From contig NZ_JACRYT010000018.1 of assembly GCF_014333425.1 (NCBI RefSeq), positions 1-60,868 on the forward strand: DNA of 60,868 nucleotides, read 5' to 3'. Position numbers and translations under genes: made by a program. This stretch comes from Zhenpiania hominis (lineage in GTDB: Bacteria; Bacillota; Clostridia; Peptostreptococcales; Anaerovoracaceae). Under the pieces are notes generated by a model. It saw only the letters and a list, made by a program, of their open reading frames with translations. It was not told the origin of the DNA and made no database searches. Below are positions 35,095 to 44,219 of the stretch, one piece after another (position 1 is the first letter of the stretch; the number at the start of each line of letters is the position of its first letter).

Positions 35095-36606
35095 TTGAAA
35101 TCAACCAGTGAAACATCAATTCTGGAAAGCTATTTACAGGATGAATCCCGTAAAACCGGCACATCCACCCGCATCTTTTTTCCGGAAAACGAATCGGATG
35201 TCTGCGCTGTCTTTCGGAAAAATCCCCACACCCCTGTGACACTCCAAGGCGCAAGAACCGGCCTGACCGCCGGCTGTGTCCCGGAAGGCGGCCTTACCGT
35301 CAACCTGGAACGCATGAATCAAATTCTGGATTTTCAGCCCTCTGAAAACGGTGGCAGCATTACGGTTCAGCCCGGAATTCTTTTGCAGACCCTGCGCCAG
35401 TATCTCCAGCGGCATCCGCATCCCCTCCCCCTCTTTTTTCCGCCGGATCCCACGGAATCCACCGCTTCTCTGGGGGGAATGATTTCCTGCAATTCTTCGG
35501 GAGCGCGCAGCTTTCGCTATGGGGCGGTACGCGATTATGTGCTCGCCCTGGATCTCATTCTTCCGGACGGAGACAAGCTTCATCTGGTACGCGGAAAAAA
35601 ACATGCGTCCGGTCTGCAATTTCAATTTAAAACCCGCGGCGGACGCCTGATCAGCGGAGCCCTTCCCGCTCTTTCTATGCCAAAGGTAAAAAAACACACC
35701 GCCGGCTATTTTATCAAGCCGAACATGGATCTGATCGATCTCTTTATCGGCGCGGAAGGAACCCTTGGGGTTATCACGTCGGCGCGCCTCCGACTGCTGC
35801 CACGGAAAAAACTTCGCTGGGGAGCGGTTCTGTTTCTTCCGAAAGAGGATTGCGCCCTTTCCCTTGTTAAAACGCTGCGAAACAAAACGGATGACTCCGC
35901 TTTTCCTCTGGAGGCTTTAGAATTCTTTGGAAGTGATACTCTGAATCTCCTCCGCCACGATCAGCGCCGCGGTCTTGTCCTGCGGGAATCCGAATTAATC
36001 CGCGAGGATGCGGACTGCGCGGTCTATGTGGAATTTACAGCAGACGACCGCGCATTGCTCATGGATGCCTTTTCCACGGTCTGCCGGGAGCTCTCCGCGG
36101 CAGGCGGCGATCCGGCACGCTCCTGGGCCGCGATTAATGCCTCCCATATCGAAAAACTGCGGGAGTTTCGCCACGCCGCGCCGGAATGTGTCAACAGGAA
36201 GATCCGCGAAATTAAAAAATCGGTTCCCCAGATTACGAAACTTGGAACCGATATGTCTGTCCCGGACTCACGTCTGGAAGACGTTTTCTCCCTGTACCGG
36301 GAAGGGATTCAGGTGGGCGGATTTGAGTCCGCTGTCTTCGGACACATTGGCAATAACCATGTACATGTCAATCTGATTCCCCATGATATGGCTCAATACA
36401 GCCGCGGCAAAACGCTGTTTGAGACCTGGGCCAAAGCGATCGTCCAAATGGGCGGCACAGTTTCGGCAGAGCACGGCGTCGGCAAGCTGAAAGCCGGCCT
36501 TCTGAAAACGCTTTATTCGGAGGAACAACTTCGCGCTATGAAACAAGTAAAACAATGTTTAGATCCGGAGATGCTCCTGAATCAGGGAAATATTTTCGGG
36601 AAATAG
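35095..36606 (+). CDS. FAD-binding 2-hydroxyacid oxidase (GlcD/D-lactate dehydrogenase family)
   Basis: The 503-aa flavoenzyme has a PCMH FAD domain (about residues 30-210; QGARTGLTAGCVPEGGLTVNLERMN and GGMISCNSSGARSFRYGAVRDYVL). It also has an FAD-oxidase C-terminal domain with HIGNNHVHVNLIP and the closing SAEHGVGKLK...LDPEMLLNQGNIF. It should oxidise a 2-hydroxyacid such as D-lactate or glycolate to the keto acid. Translation most likely starts at TTG 35095, eight bases after GGGAGG; a TTG overlapping the lysR stop lacks a site. No EtfAB partner is adjacent. Confidence 0.9.
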   Translation: MKSTSETSILESYLQDESRKTGTSTRIFFPENESDVCAVFRKNPHTPVTLQGARTGLTAGCVPEGGLTVNLERMNQILDFQPSENGGSITVQPGILLQTLRQYLQRHPHPLPLFFPPDPTESTASLGGMISCNSSGARSFRYGAVRDYVLALDLILPDGDKLHLVRGKKHASGLQFQFKTRGGRLISGALPALSMPKVKKHTAGYFIKPNMDLIDLFIGAEGTLGVITSARLRLLPRKKLRWGAVLFLPKEDCALSLVKTLRNKTDDSAFPLEALEFFGSDTLNLLRHDQRRGLVLRESELIREDADCAVYVEFTADDRALLMDAFSTVCRELSAAGGDPARSWAAINASHIEKLREFRHAAPECVNRKIREIKKSVPQITKLGTDMSVPDSRLEDVFSLYREGIQVGGFESAVFGHIGNNHVHVNLIPHDMAQYSRGKTLFETWAKAIVQMGGTVSAEHGVGKLKAGLLKTLYSEEQLRAMKQVKQCLDPEMLLNQGNIFGK

Positions 36607-36623
36607 GGAATCGAAAACCAAAA

Positions 36624-36663
36624 CTCCCGTCCTTCTGAAAATACACATTCAGAAGGACGGGAG
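36624..36663. terminator. bidirectional intrinsic terminator
   Basis: A perfect 15-bp stem (CTCCCGTCCTTCTGA against its complement) with a ten-base loop lies between the convergent oxidase and secreted-protein genes. Confidence 0.8.
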
Positions 36664-36672
36664 CACTTCAAG

Positions 36673-37980
36673 CTATCTCTTTATTTTTCCAGTTCTTTTG
36701 CTCTTACTGTAAATTCCATATACCTTTGAACTTTTTACTGCCCTTACTCTTACATAGTAACGTTTTTTGGCTTTAAGTCTTTTTAAAGTTACTTTATTTC
36801 CTTTTACGACTTTTGTCTTGGTTTTCTTTTTCGCGAACTTTTTGCTGGTCGAATACTGAACCTGATACTTCTTTACACCTTTTATTTTTCCCCATTTCAC
36901 CTGGAGCTTTCTTCCCTTTTTTCGTATGGTTTTCAATTTCTTAGGCGAATTAACCAAGTCCTTTTTACTTAATAGGAACTTCGAGTTATGTGTTAATTTT
37001 AGTTCACTCCATGTACTGTCCCCATCTTGATATCCCAACACTTTCGTTGACTCCAGTTTCAAATTGTTGTCATCATAGTAGTAAAGCTTCTGGCCAGTTC
37101 CCAGAACATAATTAGTCTTTACTCTTACCGTCATGCTTCCCGGAAGAATGCCGTTCGATGCAAAGTCTAAAGATACAATATTATCCTTTGTCCCATATGA
37201 GGTCCCAAGCTCCCGCTTTACCTTCACATTTAAGTCCACATCCTTGGTTTTCTTTTTAATGTCTCGCCCATTAATCATCCACTGAATCCCGTCATCAGAA
37301 AAGACGATTGTTTTATTCTGCCCTCTAATGGCATCAAACCATGCTTTTTTCGCGGTATGATTGTATTTGTCGAAATTAATCATCGCACATGTCCCGGTCG
37401 GCATGGACTTTAATCTGGAAAGAATCGTGCTGTTTGTAATATATGTCTGAAAAGCAACATCAAACTCATTTTTTACAGTTACTGAATTCCGCCCATTGTT
37501 GATGTTCACATTTTGGATATCATTTTCATCGCCTAGATTAGTTTCAAAATATTGTCGTTGATTTCCTGCCTGATCTGCAACATCTATCTGTCTTAGAAAA
37601 TATTCTCCCTCTGGAGCTGTTGATGGTATTCGCACATTTACTGTATATCGTCCGGTAAATTTAGGATTTTTAGACCAATTCCCCTCACTCCCATTATTCC
37701 AGATACCAACATTAGAATACATATAATTTAGGTTTTCCCTGTTATGAAAATAAAAACTTACCCCAACTGCACCCGTATCTTCTTCTTTCAAGTCAAAACT
37801 AACTTTCAGTACATCCGGCTTTGTTACAGACTGCGCAAACGTAACATTATTAATTGTTGGAGCCACATTATCGTATCCCTTTTTCTCCGCAGTAGCGGCA
37901 TATCCGCTCACTGGCACAAAAATAGTGCCTATACACATTATGAGCGCAGTCAGAATCACAATTCTTCTTTTTCCTTTCAT
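36673..37980 (-). CDS. secreted protein with Ig-like and basic fibronectin-III-like domains
   Basis: The 435-aa protein has a signal peptide (about residues 1-29, VSGYA-A). An Ig-like domain follows (about 40-140; VAPTINNVTF, EDTGAVGVSFYF, RQIDVADQAGNQ), then a middle beta-rich segment of unknown type. The C-terminal 90 residues are very lysine-rich and fibronectin-III-like (KYQVQYSTSKKFAKKK, RYYVRVRAVKSSKVYG). The last module resembles the ends of the 1593-aa protein and of the next gene. No sortase or transmembrane anchor is seen. CGGAGGG precedes the start. Confidence 0.75.
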   Translation of the reverse strand: MKGKRRIVILTALIMCIGTIFVPVSGYAATAEKKGYDNVAPTINNVTFAQSVTKPDVLKVSFDLKEEDTGAVGVSFYFHNRENLNYMYSNVGIWNNGSEGNWSKNPKFTGRYTVNVRIPSTAPEGEYFLRQIDVADQAGNQRQYFETNLGDENDIQNVNINNGRNSVTVKNEFDVAFQTYITNSTILSRLKSMPTGTCAMINFDKYNHTAKKAWFDAIRGQNKTIVFSDDGIQWMINGRDIKKKTKDVDLNVKVKRELGTSYGTKDNIVSLDFASNGILPGSMTVRVKTNYVLGTGQKLYYYDDNNLKLESTKVLGYQDGDSTWSELKLTHNSKFLLSKKDLVNSPKKLKTIRKKGRKLQVKWGKIKGVKKYQVQYSTSKKFAKKKTKTKVVKGNKVTLKRLKAKKRYYVRVRAVKSSKVYGIYSKSKRTGKIKR

Positions 37981-38142
37981 CCGTTTCCCTCCGTAAATTC
38001 AATTAGTATGATATTTAAAGTTTATCACATATGTGAATTTATAGCAAAAAATTTCATATCATTTCTTCACATTTTTCACTTATTCATTACATTTATATAA
38101 AACTTTCTCACTTGCGCTCTACTTCCTACCAGTAGTTTTTAT

Positions 38143-39105
38143 CTACTTCTTTGTCACTACGCTTTTTCTCGCCGACCATCCGGAGTAAACGTTCTTTGTC
38201 TTTCCGTTCACCTTTACGGTGTTGTATACACGAACCCGCACATAATAACGTTTTTTTCCTTTAAGTCCGCGGATCGTTTTTGCGGTGGACCCTTTTTTCC
38301 GGACTGTAACTTTTTTCGCGTTTTTGAACTTGCGGTTTCCCGCGTACTGGATTTCATAGCCCTTTGTATTGACTTTTCTCTTTTTCCATTTTACGCGAAA
38401 TCCCTTCTTTTTGGCAGTCAGGCCGCGGACTGTGGTCTTTGCCGGTTTCTTTCCGTAAACGGCAAGACCGGTCTGATCGGACAACTTATATTTTTTAAAT
38501 CCGGAGATGCTCGACGCCGGTTTTACATGTTCTTTATAGATTTTCTTATAAGCGCCGCGGCTGTCCGAAGACGTATTTTTCCGATAATCATAGACATAGT
38601 AATACCCGGCCATGTGATCGATATAGTAGGTCAGGCTCAACTTATTTCCGGAAACCCGGTAAATGCTCCATTCATCCGTTCCGGAACCGCCTGCTCCGTG
38701 CCAGTGCCCGTGAACAATCAGTTCTTTTTTACCTTTGTGTATTCGATCCAGCGCCTCATACCCCAGAGATTTCAAGCCATTCTTATAAGTCAGCACAACG
38801 GTAAGCCCCATACCTCTTGAATTGAGAAACAGCTCCGGCGTTCCGTTCTTATCCAGATCATAAAGATAATAGCGATCGAACCGGTAGCCTTCACCAAAGT
38901 ACTGTTTCAGATAGCTGGTATCCTGATAGCGTTCTACCTTCCTCCAATCCGCGAGAATGCCCTTATATGCACTCCTCCAGTTTTGCTTGGAAGCTGCCTG
39001 CGCCTGTCTTGCGTTCAGCGGGCTCAGCAGCCCTGCCATAAAAACTGCGCATAAAATGAAGGCAACTGCCCTCACACCATGTTTTCTCTTTTTACTGCAT
39101 TCCAT
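38143..39105 (-). CDS. secreted protein with Asp-rich loop and basic fibronectin-III-like domain
   Basis: The 320-aa protein has a basic N terminus and signal peptide (about residues 1-38, ending AQAAS). A globular part of about 180 residues contains YDLDKNGTPELFL, an EF-hand-like calcium loop. The same kind of lysine-rich fibronectin-III-like end follows (KGYEIQYAGNRKFKNAKK, KRYYVRVRVYNTVKVNGK). It lies 163 bp from the other secreted gene on the same strand; the two may form one surface locus. Function is unknown. Confidence 0.75.
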   Translation of the reverse strand: MECSKKRKHGVRAVAFILCAVFMAGLLSPLNARQAQAASKQNWRSAYKGILADWRKVERYQDTSYLKQYFGEGYRFDRYYLYDLDKNGTPELFLNSRGMGLTVVLTYKNGLKSLGYEALDRIHKGKKELIVHGHWHGAGGSGTDEWSIYRVSGNKLSLTYYIDHMAGYYYVYDYRKNTSSDSRGAYKKIYKEHVKPASSISGFKKYKLSDQTGLAVYGKKPAKTTVRGLTAKKKGFRVKWKKRKVNTKGYEIQYAGNRKFKNAKKVTVRKKGSTAKTIRGLKGKKRYYVRVRVYNTVKVNGKTKNVYSGWSARKSVVTKK

Positions 39106-39123
39106 TCTTTCCTTCCTCTCTTT

Positions 39124-39789
39124 CTATGATAATTTTTCCTTCCCAATCCATTTCTTTGTCCACAGAAAAAGCGTTTCCGACATTTCCCCGAACTCTATCG
39201 CCCCGCCCTGCTTCAAATGGGCAAACGTGCGGAGGATACGCCTCTCCTCTTCACCGGCGGCTTCCATCAGCTCTTCCCGCTTTCTGACATACCGCCCGGT
39301 CTGCAGATAAACAACCGCCTGGATGACAAAAGACGCGGATTTGTACAGGCCCCGCAGCATCGCTTCATCCTTTTCATAGAGCATATTATGAACACAGGCA
39401 TGATAAATACCGCAGACTCCCGTTTGAACCGCTCGATTTGCCGCCTCCGGATCAATTCGGCAAAGCAGTTGTTCCAAGCTGCCTTTGATCGGCTGGGTAT
39501 CATAATAAAACTGGAACAGATCGGCGGCATCCCAACTGAGCAGCTCTTCTTTTCCCGCGAGGAAACCGCAGAGGAAAGGTCTTTCGGCAAACCGTTCCAG
39601 CATGCGGCTGTATGCCTGTATATCCGCAGGGGAAAGCTCGTCCAGAATCACCACCAAATCGATATCGCTGTCCTCTGTCGCTTCTCCCCGTCCATAGCTG
39701 CCCTGAAGCCCGAAAAACCAGATCCGTCCGCCAAAGGTTTCCTCCAACGCGGCCAGGAACTGCTCTGTCCATTTTTTTATCTCAATCAT
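39124..39789 (-). CDS. nucleotidyltransferase-domain protein
   Basis: The 221-aa protein has the polymerase-beta-like core GSYGRGEATEDSDIDLVVIL, with the paired Asp metal ligands, near residue 30. A helical C-terminal half follows that resembles a HEPN-like or substrate-binding domain. Such proteins modify small molecules, antibiotics or proteins; this one could be an aminoglycoside-adenylyltransferase relative or an orphan MNT-type enzyme. AAAAGGAG precedes the ATG, and the AEC transporter ends 14 bases upstream. Confidence 0.75.
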   Translation of the reverse strand: MIEIKKWTEQFLAALEETFGGRIWFFGLQGSYGRGEATEDSDIDLVVILDELSPADIQAYSRMLERFAERPFLCGFLAGKEELLSWDAADLFQFYYDTQPIKGSLEQLLCRIDPEAANRAVQTGVCGIYHACVHNMLYEKDEAMLRGLYKSASFVIQAVVYLQTGRYVRKREELMEAAGEEERRILRTFAHLKQGGAIEFGEMSETLFLWTKKWIGKEKLS

Positions 39790-39803
39790 AACATATACTC
39801 CTT

Positions 39804-40748
39804 TTAACTATACTGCAGCAGAATAGCAAAAGCTGGAATTGTAAAGATGCACAGCAGTGAGGACAGAAGCACGCCCTTTGCCGCGAAATTCACATCCGCC
39901 CGATACTGCTCTGAGAAAATGACACTGCACATTGCCACCGGCATCGCTGCCTGCAAGATCAAAACCGAAGCGATAAGAGAACCGGTTCCGATAAACATCT
40001 TCACTAAAAGCAGCGCGATCAACGGCGAAATCATCAGCTTCAGGAAACAAACCAGGTACACAGACTTGCTCGCAAACAACTCTTTCAGCTTCATATCCGC
40101 CAGATGAGATCCGACGATGAGCATGGCCATAGGACTGGTCATAGCGCCTACAGACTCGATCGGGCTTCCGATAAGATCCGGAAGATCGATCCTGCAAACA
40201 AACAAAATCAGTCCAATCATCACACCGAAAAAGCATGGATTTAAAATTCCCTTCAGAATCTCTCCGATTTTCCTCTTTTCTCCACCTGCGGCAGAACTCT
40301 GAATCAAAGAAATTCCGATGGTAAACATGAATACATCGTAGGACGCGTCGCAGAGAGCTCCGTAAAAAACGGCTTCTGAACCGAAAATTCCGTTTAGTAC
40401 CGGAAGTCCGATAAAGCCGGTATTCCCAAATACCATCATAAACGAAAGGATCCCGACCTGTGAAAGCGGCAGCCGGATAAAACGCGTGAGAATCCTGGAA
40501 AGAAGCATGGACACAAGGACTACGCCCATGAAAATCAGCACTACATATTTGCAGTTATTCAGCACTTCCATGGAGAACTCTCTCTGCATGGCGTTAATTA
40601 CCAGACAAGGATATGTAATATAAGTAATAATAGACGACAGTCCTTCGGTATATTGTTTTGTTAAAATTCCTTTCTTTTTCAGGATATATCCGGGGAAAAT
40701 AATGATAAAGGTTTTGATTAAGGCTGAAATCAGTTCCAGAATTCCCAT
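39804..40748 (-). CDS. AEC family transporter (auxin efflux carrier-like permease)
   Basis: The 314-aa membrane protein has about ten hydrophobic helices in two halves and the family patterns GYILKKKGI, TYPCLVINAM, MMVFGNTGFIGLPV and QAAMPVAMCSVIFSEQY. Bacterial AEC members move dicarboxylates or other organic anions such as malate or malonate. AAAGGAA precedes the start. It is probably cotranscribed with the nucleotidyltransferase gene downstream, though a shared role is not apparent. Confidence 0.88.
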   Translation of the reverse strand: MGILELISALIKTFIIIFPGYILKKKGILTKQYTEGLSSIITYITYPCLVINAMQREFSMEVLNNCKYVVLIFMGVVLVSMLLSRILTRFIRLPLSQVGILSFMMVFGNTGFIGLPVLNGIFGSEAVFYGALCDASYDVFMFTIGISLIQSSAAGGEKRKIGEILKGILNPCFFGVMIGLILFVCRIDLPDLIGSPIESVGAMTSPMAMLIVGSHLADMKLKELFASKSVYLVCFLKLMISPLIALLLVKMFIGTGSLIASVLILQAAMPVAMCSVIFSEQYRADVNFAAKGVLLSSLLCIFTIPAFAILLQYS

Positions 40749-40920
40749 AAAACAGGTTCCTTTCCAAAGCAGATACGGTTCCGGTCTCTGCCGGAATTTC
40801 CATACCTATTATAATCTACACTGTCCGATTCAGCAATGAAGTTTTCCTTTTTTCACGGAGGGTCTCTATTCTTTTTTTGCAAAATGATCTATACTGTCTG
40901 TAAAGGAGACACAGCCCATT

Positions 40921-41913
40921 ATGACAGAAAGAGAAGCCTTAAAAATTCTAGAGCTTTCTCCCGATGCCGGGGAGAGGGAAATCAAAACAAAATACCGCCA
41001 GCTGATCCGGCAGGTACATCCGGACATTCACGGCTCTTCCGAGGAACGCTATACCCGCCATGCTCAGCGAATCAACCATGCTTATGCCGTATTGAAAAAA
41101 AGGTTTGCCGGAAATGCCGATACACCACAGGCCCGCGGAAAAACTTCCTCCCAATCCCCCGCGAAAAAAGAAACCGGCGCCTGGAGCGCGCCAATTAATT
41201 CCCATGCCTATACGGAGCGCGAAATCCTCCATTACGCGGAAGACTCCAATGGATCGGCGCTGGGCTCCTTTCCGATTGCCCACGGAAAGTATCTGTGGAA
41301 AACAGATGAGGATTTTCCGTTATTCCTGCTCAGCGTTTACCAGTGCGGCAAAGAACTGCTGGATGAAATCGACCTGGAGTTCCGCAGAAAAGAACCTCCC
41401 ACGAATCGCCGGCAGATTCACGGTGAACTGACTTATCTTTTGGCGCAGCAATTTATAGACGGCACCGCGTTGCTGAAAGAATTTGCGAGATCCGAAACTC
41501 CGGATTCCCAGGGCAATCCGATTTTTTACATGCCCGCCATGTTGGAGTTTTCAGGCAGCCCCACCTGCCTGAAACCGGGAGAACAGCTTTCTCCCGCCGG
41601 AGTCAAAAATCATCGACTATATCTGAAAAACCAAGCGGGACGGGTACTGGGATACCTTTCCTTTCCTGATGATCGCCTGTATTACATTGCCATTCCCCTC
41701 TTCGAGCATAAGATGGCGCTGGTCAAAATCCAGGCCTCAGAAAAGCAGCCCCAAAAGAAAAAGCGAACTGCCGCAAGATACCAGAATCTTCATCTCTGGA
41801 TCAAGCGAACAGATCGCGATATTCATAGTGTCGTAGAATCCTTAAATCTGCGGATCGAACGGGTATTAAAGCAATATCAGCAAGGCAGCGTCTCTCCCAT
41901 CCGGCCGCTTTAA
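40921..41913 (+). CDS. J-domain protein
   Basis: The 330-aa protein begins with a DnaJ J domain (about residues 3-62) that holds the HPD tripeptide needed to stimulate DnaK (RQLIRQVHPDIHGSSEER). It lacks the Gly/Phe region, zinc-finger domain and DnaJ C-terminal domains. The rest (about 90-330) is an unrecognised alpha/beta region with a lysine-rich stretch near residue 280. It is likely a specialised cochaperone recruiting DnaK to an unknown client. AAAGGAG lies 13 bases before the ATG. Confidence 0.82.
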   Translation: MTEREALKILELSPDAGEREIKTKYRQLIRQVHPDIHGSSEERYTRHAQRINHAYAVLKKRFAGNADTPQARGKTSSQSPAKKETGAWSAPINSHAYTEREILHYAEDSNGSALGSFPIAHGKYLWKTDEDFPLFLLSVYQCGKELLDEIDLEFRRKEPPTNRRQIHGELTYLLAQQFIDGTALLKEFARSETPDSQGNPIFYMPAMLEFSGSPTCLKPGEQLSPAGVKNHRLYLKNQAGRVLGYLSFPDDRLYYIAIPLFEHKMALVKIQASEKQPQKKKRTAARYQNLHLWIKRTDRDIHSVVESLNLRIERVLKQYQQGSVSPIRPL

Positions 41914-41953
41914 GCAGCGGTTGCTTTTTCTGCCTGTCCCGCCCATTCCCAGA

Positions 41954-43285
41954 CTAGGACTCTTCTTCCTCTTGCTGCGTTCTTTCAATTTTCACACTGA
42001 TCTTATCAATTCGATGCCTGTCCATTTTTACAATCGTAAAGGTTACTTTCGTATTTTTGTGTTCCACAGACATCTGATCGCCCTCACTTGGAATCCTTCC
42101 AAAAACATTCAGCATCAGTCCCGCGGCAGTCTCACATTCCTCAATTTTTTCGGGCTCAAATCCGATCAATTCCACTGTTTCCGAAACCGGAAGGGAACCA
42201 TCTATGAGAAAACAATCATAACTGAGAGCAACCACTTCCGACTCTTCGTTCTGAATATATTCATCATCATCATTTCCCAAAATCTGCGACATCACGTCCG
42301 ACGATGTCACAATACCGGCTGTGCCGCCATATTCATCCACCACCAGCATGAATTTTGTTTCCTTGTCCTGCATAATCTGTAAAAGGCGATCCACGGAGAG
42401 AGACTCCGATACCGCTGTAATTTCCCTTATAGACAGTTTTTCGTAATTGGTCCCGCTGATGGTTTCATCATTCCAGTAGAGATCTTTTATATGAATAAAT
42501 CCTTCGATATGATCTTTATCTTCTCTGCACACCGGATACCTGGTATATTTACAGCGTTTGATCATCTCCAGATTTTCCTCATACGGAACGGTTAAATCAA
42601 AACACTCCATATCGGTCCTCGGAGTCATAATCGAATAGACCTCTTTGTCATACAGCTCAAAAATATTATCAACCAGCTCATTTTGCTTAGGATCAATCAG
42701 CCCGCTCTGCGTGCTTTCATCAATGAGAATCTGAATTTCTTCACCTGTGTACACTTCATGCTCATTAGCGATATCGTGCCCCAGGAGCTTCATCACTCCG
42801 TTTGTAATGGAGTTAAACAGCCACATAATCGGGGCGGTCAGCCGATAAAACCAGACGAGAAGCGGAGCGGTCATACGCGCGTAACGATCCGTGGAAAAGA
42901 TCGCCAGTGATTTGGGGATCAATTCCCCCACTACAATATGCAGAGCTGTGATTAACGCGAATCCGATCGCGACTGCAATGGCGGAAATTACTGATTTGGG
43001 AAGGTTTAAGAGACCCAGGGCCGGATGAATCAATTCCGAGACAGCCGGTTCCCCGAGCCATCCTAAAGCCAAAGACGCCAATGTGATACCCAACTGACAC
43101 GCGGAAAGATACGCGTTTACATTATTCGCTACCCGAAGGGCCGCTTTTGCCCCGCTTCTGCCCTCTTCTTCCGCAATTTGAAGTTGCGACTTGCGGACCC
43201 TTACAAGCGCGAACTCTGCCACTACGAAAAACGCGTTCATAAATAAAAAGAAAACGACTAAAATCAAACTTAGCCCAACAGGCAC
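41954..43285 (-). CDS. CNNM/HlyC-CorC membrane protein with CBS pair
   Basis: The 443-aa protein has a DUF21 membrane domain (about residues 1-190, three to four helices), a Bateman pair of CBS motifs (about 210-340; YSIMTPRTDMECFDL and MLVVDEYGGTAGIVTSSDVM) and a C-terminal CorC_HlyC domain. Relatives are Mg2+ or cobalt exporters or Mg2+-homeostasis factors, although many are still labelled hemolysins. It starts at GTG 43285 after GGGGGA. It converges with the J-domain gene with only 40 bp between. Confidence 0.9.
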   Translation of the reverse strand: MPVGLSLILVVFFLFMNAFFVVAEFALVRVRKSQLQIAEEEGRSGAKAALRVANNVNAYLSACQLGITLASLALGWLGEPAVSELIHPALGLLNLPKSVISAIAVAIGFALITALHIVVGELIPKSLAIFSTDRYARMTAPLLVWFYRLTAPIMWLFNSITNGVMKLLGHDIANEHEVYTGEEIQILIDESTQSGLIDPKQNELVDNIFELYDKEVYSIMTPRTDMECFDLTVPYEENLEMIKRCKYTRYPVCREDKDHIEGFIHIKDLYWNDETISGTNYEKLSIREITAVSESLSVDRLLQIMQDKETKFMLVVDEYGGTAGIVTSSDVMSQILGNDDDEYIQNEESEVVALSYDCFLIDGSLPVSETVELIGFEPEKIEECETAAGLMLNVFGRIPSEGDQMSVEHKNTKVTFTIVKMDRHRIDKISVKIERTQQEEEES

Positions 43286-43443
43286 AAAAAATCCCCCTTT
43301 TCCTGAAAAACGATAATCGAGAATATTCTAATTGTAAGTATAGCAACCCTGGCAAAAAAAGTCAATACAGGGCTGAAAGGGAGGTATGGAAGGTCCCACT
43401 CCGTCTTTTGTAAAGATTTTTCCGTAATCCGGCAGCGAAAGTA

Positions 43444-43452
43444 TGATATAAT
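43444..43452 (+). promoter_or_regulatory. extended -10 promoter of deoC
   Basis: TGA-TATAAT is an extended -10 box 46 bases before the deoC start; the -35 is poor, which is usual for this class. Confidence 0.5.
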
Positions 43453-43497
43453 AGAAATATACGGACAGTGAAAACGAGAATAAAAGGAGACGAAGCG

Positions 43498-44154
43498 ATG
43501 AAGCCATTGAATAAATACTTTGATCACACAAATCTCAAACCGGATGCTCCTCACACGGATATTTTGCGCCTATGCGAAGAAGCGAAAAAGTACGATTTCT
43601 ATGGTGTGTGTGTCCACAGCTGCTACGTTCCTCTGGCCGCGAAAGAACTAGCGGGAACAGGAATTAAAGTCGTTACTGTAGCAGGATTCCCTCTTGGCAT
43701 GAACTCTTCCCAGACAAAAAAGTACGAAGCCGAATGGGCCTGTGAAAATGGCGCCCAGGAAATCGATATGGTGATCAACATCGGTGCTTTAAAAGAAGGC
43801 CTCTATGATTATGTCCGACAAGAGATTTTGGAAGTGGTAAAAACCACCGGCAGGCACAAGGGAATTGTGAAAACCATACTGGAAACCTGCGAGCTTAAAG
43901 ATGAGGAAATCGTAAAAGCCTGTCATCTGGCCATCGAAGCAGGCGCCGCTTATATCAAAACCTCCACCGGATTTGGAAAGGCAGGCGCAACTCCCCACGC
44001 AGTCTCTCTGATAAAAGAAACGGTAGGAGACAAAGCGCAGATAAAAGCTTCCGGAGGAATACGAGATATTCTCACCGCCAGAGAGATGTTGCGTCTCGGC
44101 GCAAGCCGCATCGGATGCAGCGCCTCCGCCGCGATCATGGAATCTTTAAAATAA
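43498..44154 (+). CDS. deoC: deoxyribose-phosphate aldolase
   Basis: The 218-aa class I aldolase splits 2-deoxyribose 5-phosphate into glyceraldehyde 3-phosphate and acetaldehyde. The barrel shows DHTNLKPDA, VVTVAGFPLGMN and EIDMVINIGALKEG. The Schiff-base lysine lies in YIKTSTGFG, and a second lysine in IKASGGIRD. AAAGGAG precedes the ATG at 43498; a GTG ten codons earlier has no site. The gene stands alone, with no deoxyribose or nucleoside genes beside it. Confidence 0.96.
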   Translation: MKPLNKYFDHTNLKPDAPHTDILRLCEEAKKYDFYGVCVHSCYVPLAAKELAGTGIKVVTVAGFPLGMNSSQTKKYEAEWACENGAQEIDMVINIGALKEGLYDYVRQEILEVVKTTGRHKGIVKTILETCELKDEEIVKACHLAIEAGAAYIKTSTGFGKAGATPHAVSLIKETVGDKAQIKASGGIRDILTAREMLRLGASRIGCSASAAIMESLK

Positions 44155-44165
44155 TCGGTTGATAA

Positions 44166-44219
44166 AACAGGCTGCGTTTATCCTGGTCCTTGCAGAATGA
44201 GCGAGCCTGTTCTTTTTTT
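44166..44219 (+). terminator. deoC terminator
   Basis: AACAGGCT (44166-44173) pairs with AGCCTGTT (44204-44211), followed by CTTTTTTT. Confidence 0.7.
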
